Source of the DNA: Akkermansia sp.
GTDB taxonomy: Bacteria; Verrucomicrobiota; Verrucomicrobiia; Verrucomicrobiales; Akkermansiaceae
NCBI GenBank assembly: GCA_017379255.1
Contig: JAFNWZ010000185.1
Coordinates: 1 to 5,252 of the forward strand
DNA: 5,252 bases
Direction: 5' to 3'
Shown: piece after piece, positions 1 to 5,252 of the stretch
Numbering within the stretch: position 1 is the stretch's first letter
How the letters are laid out: each line of letters starts with the position of its first letter
The notes under the pieces: model-generated
What the model saw: only the letters and a program-made list of their open reading frames with translations
What the model was told of the DNA's origin: nothing
The model's database searches: none
Program-made: the position numbers and the translations under genes

Positions 1-169
1 AATCCCATATTTACAGATAGTACTAAGATATCATATTTTGCTGATTTCAGCAACGGGAATGTTAAACAATTCAACACAATTATCCCCCGGCATTTTATTG
101 AAAAATTATGCATAATCTATAAAAATCATTAATGCTGTTGATATTGTAAAGAATTGCACAAAATCATCC

Positions 170-198
170 TTGAATTTCTCGACGATATGGAGTAAAAT
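170..198 (+). promoter_or_regulatory. Putative sigma70 promoter of the truncated pilB/gspE-like gene
   Basis: TTGAAT at 170-175 (4 of 6 matches to the -35 consensus) and TAAAAT at 193-198 (5 of 6 matches to the -10 consensus) are separated by 17 bases. Transcription would start near 205, giving a leader of about 68 nt. The surrounding 1-272 region is AT-rich and has no convincing ORF. Other TTG-starting hexamers (98, 138) occur upstream, but their spacing to -10-like sequences is worse, so this is the best candidate rather than the only one. Confidence 0.45.
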
Positions 199-225
199 AT
201 TTCCGAATTGTTACGTTTCGTGTAT

Positions 226-245
226 GTCTGCTGTACTCAGCAGGC
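226..245 (+). promoter_or_regulatory. Leader hairpin upstream of the ribosome binding site
   Basis: CTGCTG at 228-233 and CAGCAG at 238-243 are perfect inverted arms around a TACT loop. A T-G wobble (227/244) and a G-C pair (226/245) extend the stem to eight pairs. It lies in the predicted leader, 15 bases before the GGAG ribosome binding site. A related palindrome, TTGCTG-ATTT-CAGCAA, sits at 38-53 upstream of the promoter, so the shared core TGCTG-N4-CAGCA could instead be a DNA operator. It is not a terminator, because no T-tract follows. Confidence 0.35.
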
Positions 246-260
246 CTCGTTTTCAGTACT

Positions 261-266
261 GGAGAG
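261..266 (+). promoter_or_regulatory. Shine-Dalgarno sequence fixing the start at 273
   Basis: GGAGAG lies six bases before the ATG at 273. This is the clearest ribosome binding site in the window and supports that start. It also shows that translation signals of the truncated gene are intact. Confidence 0.65.
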
Positions 267-272
267 TATCAA

Positions 273-1217
273 ATGGTTTACAAGCGTATCGGCGAACTGC
301 TTATCGCCAATGAGTACATCACTCCCGAACAGCTGAATAAGGCTTTGGAGATTCAGAAAAAGACCGCCGGTAAGAAAATCGGTGAGATTCTGGTGGAACA
401 GGGCTTCACTACTCAGAACCGGGTCTACAAAATGCTGGAGCGCCAGCTTGGCGTCAAGTTCGTGGATCTGACCGGTGAAGTGATCTCCAAGGATATGACC
501 CGGGTTGTCCCCCGCTCCATTGCCAGGAAATACAACGTTGTTCCTGTACAGGCCACCGCAGACACGGTCCACCTTGCCATGGGCGACCCTCTGAATTTCA
601 TGGCAACCGACGCCGTGCAGAAGGTTGCCAAGCGCAAGGTCATACCCATGCTGGCAACTTCCGAGGCCATTACCCGCAGCATCACCGATCTTTACGGCTC
701 CGAATCCGCCGAAAAGGCCATTCAGGAACTGAAGAGCAACGAAGACGAGTCCACAAAGGACTTCCAGAACATTGCCGCCGCCAACATTATCGGCGCCGAC
801 AGTGAAAATGCCGCCCCCACCATCCGTCTGGTCAACAGCTTCCTGGAATACGCTGTCAACCAGAACTGCTCCGATATCCATCTGGAGCCCCGGGAAAGCG
901 CCATGTTTGTGCGCATGCGCATTGACGGCGTCCTTCGTCAGGTTTTCGTGGTTCCCAAGGGTACCCAGAGTGCTGTGATTGCCCGTATCAAGGTTATGGG
1001 CAACATGAATATTGCCGAACACAAGATCCCGCTCGATGGCCGAAGCAATGTGCGGATCGGTGAGAAGGACGTGGACCTCCGTATCTCCACCCTGCCCACC
1101 GTATATGGTGAAAAGGTTGTTATCCGTCTTCTGAATAAGTCCAGTTTTGCTCATGGATTGCCTGCATTTTACCATGTATGCGCGCGAATTACAAGGCGGA
1201 AGCTTAGGAAATCCTAA
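273..1217 (+). pseudogene. Truncated GspE/PulE/PilB-family assembly ATPase (N-terminal half only)
   Basis: Intact family members are about 550-600 residue hexameric ATPases that power type IV pilus extension or type II secretion at the inner membrane. This ORF has 314 residues. Residues 1-142 are an MshEN/T2SSE_N domain with two 24-residue repeats, R5-I-G to Q28 and K35-I-G to Q58, matching the c-di-GMP-binding pattern. A polar linker follows (about 143-178). Residues 179-288 are the start of the T2SSE core, including APTIRLVNSFLEYA, CSDIHLEP, RMRIDGVLR, IPLDGR and VYGEKVVIRLLNK. Homology stops near residue 290 (about base 1145-1160), and the last ~20 residues (AFYHVCARITRRK...) are foreign. 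The Walker A loop, Asp box, Walker B, His box and zinc-binding cysteines are all missing, so it cannot be a working motor. Promoter and ribosome binding site look intact, so a c-di-GMP-binding stub might still be made. Whether the parent was PilB or GspE cannot be decided from this half. Confidence 0.85.
1204..1217. repeat. Short palindrome at the truncated stop codon
   Basis: TTAGGA-AA-TCCTAA is a perfect inverted repeat with 6-base arms. Its last three bases are the TAA that ends the truncated ATPase ORF. It lies between the last recognisable ATPase sequence and the transposase-like remnant, so it may be part of the insertion junction. It is too short to prove that, and it lacks a T-tract that would make it a terminator. 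Confidence 0.3.
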
Positions 1218-1221
1218 ATTT

Positions 1222-1530
1222 CGAGACATCGTATCCTGCGTATTGACTCAAAATATAATCGAAGTTTCGGGGCTGTTTCAGATTTGCTGATGCCCAGGTA
1301 GTCCCTTGATGAGGAAAAAGGTGGCAATCCAGTTTTGCCTGTCTTAGTAACACCCGCTATACAAGACATATTGATAGATGAAAAGCTCCTGGACTCCAGC
1401 CTGGGCTTTGTAACCTTGTGCTTGAATGCGGCAACCGGCGAACCGCTGGAAATGGTGAAAGGTAAGGATAGCTGCTGCCTTGATGATTTCTTCAACAGAT
1501 TGGATGAGAAGGAGAGGCAGATGAATGCCT
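1222..1530 (+). pseudogene. Decayed ISL3-family transposase fragment
   Basis: Two frames together recall an ISL3 (IS204/IS1001/IS1165) DDE transposase. In the frame starting at 1222, the peptide with VLTQNIIEVSGLFQI resembles the helix-turn-helix before the catalytic domain, then hits a stop at about 1288. In another frame, about 1359-1526 reads DILIDEKLL, then GFVTLCLNAATGEPLEM, then DDFFNRLDEKERQM. This resembles the family pattern around the first catalytic aspartate (I-x-IDE, then YVTVV-D--TG-VL, then a FF--L stretch). Stops and frame changes interrupt it (including TAG at about 1299). Everything after this first aspartate block is gone, including the second Asp and the Glu. No terminal inverted repeats could be recognised. 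It probably marks the insertion or deletion that cut off the upstream ATPase gene. The family call is from memory of the motif pattern and is moderately secure. Confidence 0.55.
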
Positions 1531-1537
1531 GCACAGG

Positions 1538-1918
1538 TCAGCTCTTTCGGCGCGCCGCTTTTCTGGCTCTATTCGCGGCGGCTTTTCTGTGTTCTGACCA
1601 GCGGTAGAGCAGGGGCGTCGTTATTGCCATGGGCAGGCTACCATAGTCGATGACGAGTCCGAGGGCTGCGCTCCAGAGGGGGATGACTGCGCCGAATCCT
1701 GCATGAAGGCAGATAATTCCAGCGCAGAGGATGATGCCGCCCAACAGGGGGACGGAGGCCTCGCCCCGGTTGTATCGTGGGTTCCTGCGGATGGTGAGCA
1801 CCCACTCAATGATGGCGTACCAGTTGGCAATGGCCAGGAAAAGTCCCAGCAGGGTAAGGAGGATTCCGGCTCCTGCCAGGAGGTAGTTCTGCCCGATGTA
1901 GTCCGTGCCGGTGTTCAT
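1538..1918 (-). CDS. Small integral membrane protein, unknown function (126 aa)
   Basis: The start is placed at the ATG at 1918 because it overlaps the stop of the preceding gene as ATGA, a usual sign of translational coupling. The longer reading frame upstream of it is only a shadow of that gene. Hydrophobic segments lie at about residues 13-37, 57-77 and 79-106, followed by a strongly basic tail (RKAAANRARKAARRKS) expected to stay in the cytoplasm. The stretch SVPLLGGI, then about 25 residues later LVIDYGSLPM, resembles small polytopic hypothetical proteins with a PLLGG...DxGSLP pattern. Some such proteins sit near toxin loci as possible immunity proteins. That link is recalled rather than shown and no toxin is visible here. 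No clear Shine-Dalgarno sequence precedes it. The gene ends about eight bases from the transposase-like remnant on the opposite strand. Confidence 0.7.
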   Translation of the reverse strand: MNTGTDYIGQNYLLAGAGILLTLLGLFLAIANWYAIIEWVLTIRRNPRYNRGEASVPLLGGIILCAGIICLHAGFGAVIPLWSAALGLVIDYGSLPMAITTPLLYRWSEHRKAAANRARKAARRKS

Positions 1919-2400
1919 GATGATTGGCTGATGCGGTGGCGGAGGCAGGCGAGCAGGGCGATGAGAATCAGCGGCAGGAGTGACCAGTAGAGGCCTCCGG
2001 CGGTAAGGAGACAGAGTGCTACCCCCAGAAGGGCCAGCTGGGCGAGCAGCACGCAGCCGGAAATCCACAGCGGGCAGGGGGCCTCGTATTCTGCGAAGTT
2101 CCAGTAGCGGCGGAGGCAGCGGAAGAGCAGGATGCTCCAGCAGCAGAAGAACCAGCCCAGCAGGGTGCAGAACAGGTTGATGAGTAGTGTGGTTTCTGCG
2201 GAGAATGGCTTGGAGGCATAGAAGCCCTCGCTGGCATAGGCGAAGGCTGTCCATCCGGTGCCCAGCCCGAGATTTATCATGATGGGAAGAATCGCCAGAA
2301 GGGCGATGCCATACACCACCAGCCAGCCGATGTGTCCGAGGGGTAACTTCTTTTCTACCAGAAGAGCTACACCTTCAACCCATGTTATATGCGTTTTCAT
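1915..2400 (-). CDS. Four-helix membrane protein, unknown function (161 aa)
   Basis: Hydrophobic stretches at about residues 23-46, 71-94, 110-134 and 137-153 predict an integral membrane protein with four helices. The second is rich in cysteine and tryptophan (FCTLLGWFFCCW). A short basic and aromatic loop, RCLRRYWNFAEYEAP, separates helices two and three. I do not recognise the family. The ATG at 2400 (MKTHITWVEG) is preferred over two in-frame ATGs at 2418 and 2415, because those fall inside a good -10 element and would not be in the mRNA. No Shine-Dalgarno sequence is visible. The stop codon overlaps the next start as ATGA, so the two small membrane proteins are probably made together and may form a complex. 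The gene begins 39 bases after the stop of the large secreted-protein gene. Confidence 0.7.
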   Translation of the reverse strand: MKTHITWVEGVALLVEKKLPLGHIGWLVVYGIALLAILPIMINLGLGTGWTAFAYASEGFYASKPFSAETTLLINLFCTLLGWFFCCWSILLFRCLRRYWNFAEYEAPCPLWISGCVLLAQLALLGVALCLLTAGGLYWSLLPLILIALLACLRHRISQSS

Positions 2401-2413
2401 TGATGTTGCGGAC

Positions 2414-2443
2414 ATCATACTATGCCATGGTTATCAATGTCAA
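2414..2443 (-). promoter_or_regulatory. Sigma70-like promoter of the membrane-protein pair
   Basis: On the minus strand TTGACA (2443-2438, consensus -35) and TATGAT (2419-2414, 5 of 6 matches to -10) are 18 bases apart. Transcription would start near 2407, only about seven bases before the ATG at 2400. The -35 element overlaps the stop codon of the upstream gene, so readthrough from that gene is also possible. Confidence 0.55.
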
Positions 2444-4344
2444 GGCGTTTGATTTACCGCGCCGGGGTTGCCGCACGGCCTTACGCGTTCGATGAGTATT
2501 TCAGCGAGGTCCACGGAACCATAGAACCCGGCCTCGCGGATGCGCCGGAGGTGTCTGGCGGCAGTGCCCATTTTCTGGCTCCGGGCTGCTTCATGGAGCA
2601 ATTCCTCGTGCGAAAAGATATTACCGACACCAAGTTGGTAAAGCTCCCGGGCGGCCGCGGTGGCGCTTGCCTGGTTGTTCACGCCAGGCAGGAGACGTAA
2701 TAAGGCCTGTATGTATTGTTTTCGCCTTGTTGCGTGAGCCTGGCGGTTTTCTTTGGCTGCTTCCGCAGATTTCTGTGCGGGCAACAATCCTTTTGTACGT
2801 GCTTGTTCAAGCAGGTCGTGCCATTTCTCCTTTAGCGGAGAAGGTTCGAAAATGTTGCAGAATTTCCTTTTAGAAGGGGCGATGATTTCTCTGAAACGCT
2901 GACGCTGCGCCGCTAGTTCTCTGGCAGAGTCGCTGTTGATGAGGCCTTCCAGAATGTCGATGTTATGCTGCAGGTCACGCGTGTATTGTTCTTCTTCCCG
3001 GGTTAATTCCTCCTCTGTGGGAATGTATTTCCCATCCGTGCAATCCAGCCATATGGAAACACGGAATACCTTGCCATTATTCAGCCATTCCATCTGATGC
3101 TGTTCATAATATTTTCCATTCAGAATACCGCATGAGGTTTCGTAGGTCAAATACTCAAATGCTTCCCCCTTTATAAGGAGGGTGTCCAGCAATGTGTCAT
3201 CGTGGAATGCTGATTCAAAAAGGCGTGTGATGCTCAGTCCTGCGGGAACGCGCCAGCATGTTTCGGGGGTAAAGCCTGGCCCTCCGGCGAGGTTCTGAAT
3301 CTCTGGCTCATCTGCCAGGGAAAGTCGCTGGCGCATGAGAGCCTCCAGCTCCTGTGCGGCCTCGCGGGTCTGGGGCTGGGCTTCGTAGGCATCGTGCGGG
3401 CGTCCCAGGTATGAGGCTAGAAGTTCTGAGCCATAATAGCGGTGCAGCAGTAGTTCCTGCTGGAGTTTGTTGAGGGTATTTTCCTGTTGAGGTGGGGCAT
3501 CCTCGTCCAGGAAATCAATGTCAAGCGCTGCGCTGTTCAAATCCCACAGGTAGTCAGCAGCTGCATCGGCGGAGGCCCGGTCCCGAACCTTGCGCAGAAC
3601 GTCCAGCATGCGTTGCGATTGGAGGAGATACGCGCTGCTGCGTTCTTCCTTGCTCAAGGGTGAATCATTTACCTCCCCATCAGAAGTTGCCGGGCAGTCT
3701 GTGGTATCCACCCATATATCCACCTCGTGTTTCTGCTGGCGGTGAAAAATAGCTACGGTGGAGACATGGTAGGTTCTGCCGTTTTGCTTTTCTGTTCTCG
3801 CGTCAATGAAAACGGGGGCATTGTTGGCGCCGCCAATCAGTGCTTCCGGGGCGAAATATGATTCACAATTCCTGAACTGCCAGTCCGGGGCATAAGGCTT
3901 GGTGAATAGCCATGCTGTTTTGGGGCTGAACCCCGGGCCACCGCTGATTCCCTCCCGGAGTTTTTCCGGTACCAGTGGCAGGGCGCAACGTACGCGGTCT
4001 TCCAACTCTGCCAGAATGGCGGGTGTTACCGGTTGCGGCTTCTCAGCTGCGCCTGGTGCATCATCATCCAGTGCAGCGGCCAAGGCATCGGAACCGAAGT
4101 AGTGTTCTTTGCGAAGTTTTCCGGTAATTGCTCCGGTTGATTCTTCCTCATCTTCTTCCATGGAGAAGAAGAAGTTTGAATCGCTGTTGATTAACTCCGC
4201 CGCGGTATCGGCCGTTTCCTTGTCAGTGATGCTGCTTAGTAATCTGAGTTTATGCTGAGGAGTCCAGAGCTTCACATCGGCGGCTGGTTCTGCCGCAAGC
4301 GTGCAGCTTAGCGTGAAGAGGAGAATCAAAACCCGATGTTTCAT
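2440..4344 (-). CDS. Exported repeat protein of unknown function (634 aa)
   Basis: The protein begins with a signal peptide: MKHR, a hydrophobic core VLILLFTLSCTL, then AAEP. Cleavage is likely after A17 or A18; C14 does not sit in a good lipobox. The mature part has internal repeats. Unit 1 (about 34-217) and unit 2 (about 246-437) share, in order, an alanine-rich helix (ADTAAEL; ADAAADYL), HYFGSDALAAAL / RYYGSELLASYL, GGPGFSPKTAW / GGPGFTPETCW, and DIWVDTTD / SIWLDCTD. All are offset by about 219-221 residues. A charged linker (about 440-543) is followed by a partial third unit with SATAAAREL and GFYGSVDLAEIL (607-615), after which the protein ends without the GGPGF and IW-D parts. The start at 4344 is chosen because the next ATG upstream (4356) lies in the -10 element; an AGG/CAGG purine stretch precedes it. 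I do not recognise the family and see no catalytic motif. The location is periplasm or outside the cell. It has its own promoter and follows a terminator. Confidence 0.8.
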   Translation of the reverse strand: MKHRVLILLFTLSCTLAAEPAADVKLWTPQHKLRLLSSITDKETADTAAELINSDSNFFFSMEEDEEESTGAITGKLRKEHYFGSDALAAALDDDAPGAAEKPQPVTPAILAELEDRVRCALPLVPEKLREGISGGPGFSPKTAWLFTKPYAPDWQFRNCESYFAPEALIGGANNAPVFIDARTEKQNGRTYHVSTVAIFHRQQKHEVDIWVDTTDCPATSDGEVNDSPLSKEERSSAYLLQSQRMLDVLRKVRDRASADAAADYLWDLNSAALDIDFLDEDAPPQQENTLNKLQQELLLHRYYGSELLASYLGRPHDAYEAQPQTREAAQELEALMRQRLSLADEPEIQNLAGGPGFTPETCWRVPAGLSITRLFESAFHDDTLLDTLLIKGEAFEYLTYETSCGILNGKYYEQHQMEWLNNGKVFRVSIWLDCTDGKYIPTEEELTREEEQYTRDLQHNIDILEGLINSDSARELAAQRQRFREIIAPSKRKFCNIFEPSPLKEKWHDLLEQARTKGLLPAQKSAEAAKENRQAHATRRKQYIQALLRLLPGVNNQASATAAARELYQLGVGNIFSHEELLHEAARSQKMGTAARHLRRIREAGFYGSVDLAEILIERVRPCGNPGAVNQTP

Positions 4345-4354
4345 GCCTGGCCTC

Positions 4355-4383
4355 ATGTTACGATTTTGCGTTGAATGTGTCAA
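4355..4383 (-). promoter_or_regulatory. Sigma70-like promoter of the exported repeat protein
   Basis: On the minus strand TTGACA (4383-4378, consensus -35) and TAACAT (4360-4355, 4 of 6 matches to -10) are 17 bases apart. Transcription would begin near 4348, almost at the ATG at 4344. Its position just after an intrinsic terminator supports an independent transcription unit. Confidence 0.55.
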
Positions 4384-4401
4384 CACCAGTTTGTGGCGCG
4401 A

Positions 4402-4433
4402 TAAATAAAAAGCGCCCACCGTCAGGTGGGCGC
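4402..4433 (-). terminator. Intrinsic terminator after the calcium ATPase gene
   Basis: On the minus strand GCGCCCACC (4433-4425), loop TGAC (4424-4421) and GGTGGGCGC (4420-4412) form a perfect 9-pair GC-rich stem, followed by TTTTTATTTAT (4411-4401). It begins 26 bases after the ATPase stop codon. The plus strand has no T-tract after the stem, so it acts in one direction only. Confidence 0.92.
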
Positions 4434-4459
4434 GGAGAAATGAGCATTTGCTGCCTGGT

Positions 4460-5252
4460 TTACCTGGCGCGGAGGCGGCCGATGGCGCGGACTACCTCGC
4501 CGATGATGAGGACGGGGCAGGTGACGGCGGCGATGGTGAGCCATTCGCAGAGCGTGAGGGGCACGGTGCGGAAGATATCACCACCGAACTGGGTGGCCAG
4601 TACCTGGCCGAAGAGGATGATGGCCAGGATGAAGAGGAAGCTGCGGTTGGCAAAGATGCCGTTCACGAAGCTGTTGTTGGTGCCGTAGACGCGGGCGTTG
4701 AACAGGTTCCAGAACTGCAGCATCACGAAGCCTGTGAAGAGCAGGGTGACGGAGTGGCGGAAAGCCTCCGGGTCTGCATCCTGCGAGGGCATGCACTTCA
4801 CGTAGCTGACCAGGGCAATGATGAAGCCGATGCCGAGGCAGAGAATCCAGCGCCACATGGTGGGGGTGATGATGAAGGCGAACTTGTTGCGCGGTTTCTG
4901 TTCCATTACGTCGTCGCTGGGCGGCTCGGAGGCCAGGGCCAGGGCGGCGAAGGTGTCCATGATGAGGTTGACCCAGAGCATCTGCGTGACGGTGAGGGGC
5001 AGCTCACAGCCGATGAAGGGCCCGAGGGCGGCGATACCGCAGGCAGCCACGTTTACCGTGAGCTGGAAGACGATGAACTTCTGGATGTTGCGGTAGAGGG
5101 AGCGTCCCCACTTGATGGCGCGGATGATGGAGGCGAAGGAGTCATCCAGCAGGATGATATCGGAGGCTTCCTTGGCTACGGAGGTGCCGGTGATGCCCAT
5201 GGAGAGGCCTACGTCGGCATGGTTGAGGGCGGGGGCATCGTTTGTGCCGTCG
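4460..5252 (-). CDS. PMCA-type (P2B) calcium-transporting P-type ATPase, C-terminal part
   Basis: The 5' part lies beyond the window; 263 residues remain of a protein usually about 850-1000 long. The fragment opens with DGTNDAPAL, the hinge motif at the end of the P domain, followed by GTSVAKEASDIILLDD. Membrane helices then follow: M5 (about 57-83, with IVFQLTVNVAA), M6 (88-108, with LWVNLIMDTFAALALASEPP), and four further helices near 124-150, 165-184, 200-220 and 236-255. M6 carries the N-x-x-M-D calcium ligands (fragment N95, D99). In M5, N-V-A-A has alanine where SERCA-type pumps have a ligand glutamate. Both are typical of PMCA pumps, which move one Ca2+ per cycle. The expected role is Ca2+ export across the inner membrane driven by ATP. 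The short C-terminus (AIGRLRAR) has no calmodulin-type tail. A strong terminator follows. Internal ATGs such as the one at 5200 are not starts. Confidence 0.92.
   Translation of the reverse strand, partial: DGTNDAPALNHADVGLSMGITGTSVAKEASDIILLDDSFASIIRAIKWGRSLYRNIQKFIVFQLTVNVAACGIAALGPFIGCELPLTVTQMLWVNLIMDTFAALALASEPPSDDVMEQKPRNKFAFIITPTMWRWILCLGIGFIIALVSYVKCMPSQDADPEAFRHSVTLLFTGFVMLQFWNLFNARVYGTNNSFVNGIFANRSFLFILAIILFGQVLATQFGGDIFRTVPLTLCEWLTIAAVTCPVLIIGEVVRAIGRLRAR

Noticed and set aside
38..53. Hairpin TTGCTG-ATTT-CAGCAA as a terminator of a gene left of the window
   Set aside because: The stem is only six pairs and AT-rich, and neither strand has a T-tract directly after it. It is better kept as a possible operator.
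237..1229. A 330-codon minus-strand ORF opposite the truncated ATPase gene
   Set aside because: The plus-strand frame encodes an unmistakable MshEN plus T2SSE domain with a good ribosome binding site. The antisense product is a low-complexity Gly/His-rich sequence with no recognisable domain, typical of a shadow of a GC3-rich gene.
1214..1534. A 106-codon minus-strand ORF across the transposase-like remnant
   Set aside because: It has no recognisable domain or start signal and lies antisense to the region with ISL3-like motifs on the plus strand.
1548..1557. CGGCGCGCCG palindrome near the end of the small membrane protein gene
   Set aside because: It encodes part of the Ala/Arg-rich tail (AARR) and has no T-tract, so it is explained by coding sequence and GC content.
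1919..2254. N-terminal extension of the 126-residue membrane protein to 238 residues
   Set aside because: The extra residues are Pro/Leu/Arg-rich and are the out-of-frame reading of the upstream membrane-protein gene. The ATGA overlap gives a better start at 1918.
4345..4419. Longer start for the exported protein at 4419 or 4356
   Set aside because: These starts lie in the terminator hairpin and the -10 element respectively, and they would bury the signal peptide behind a polar extension.
1..5252. tRNA, rRNA, CRISPR array or intact insertion sequence
   Set aside because: No cloverleaf-like or rRNA sequence, no regularly spaced direct repeats, and no complete transposase with terminal inverted repeats were found by reading both strands.

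Overview
The window looks like bacterial chromosome. Genes are moderately GC-rich, intergenic DNA is AT-rich, sigma70-type promoters are recognisable, and several starts lack a clear Shine-Dalgarno sequence. Protein style (a GspE/PilB motor ATPase, a P2B calcium ATPase, secreted repeat proteins) would fit an Akkermansia-like member of the Verrucomicrobiota. That assignment is an impression from style, not a demonstrated match.

Layout. Bases 1-272 are an AT-rich regulatory region with a plausible promoter, a small hairpin and a good ribosome binding site. They lead into a plus-strand gene (273-1217) for the N-terminal half of a type IV pilus / type II secretion assembly ATPase. This gene loses homology at about residue 290, before the Walker A nucleotide-binding loop, so the motor part is absent. 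Directly downstream (about 1222-1530) is a frameshifted remnant that resembles an ISL3-family transposase. This suggests that an insertion followed by deletion removed the 3' half of the motor gene.

The rest of the window is on the minus strand. Reading in the direction of transcription, it begins with the C-terminal third of a PMCA-type Ca2+-transporting P-type ATPase (5252-4460, cut by the window edge), which ends in a strong intrinsic terminator (4433-4402). A new promoter (4383-4355) then starts a gene for a 634-residue exported protein of unknown function (4344-2440). This protein is built from two copies of a ~220-residue unit plus the start of a third. Another promoter-like sequence (2443-2414) overlaps its stop codon and precedes two small integral membrane proteins (2400-1915 and 1918-1538). 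These two overlap by ATGA and are probably translationally coupled. The pair converges on the decayed transposase, with no visible terminator between.

Functionally, the motor-gene fragment keeps a complete-looking tandem c-di-GMP-binding N-domain (MshEN type) with no motor. The secreted repeat protein and the two membrane proteins may form one cell-envelope unit, but nothing in the sequence gives their function. No tRNA, rRNA, CRISPR array or intact mobile element was seen.
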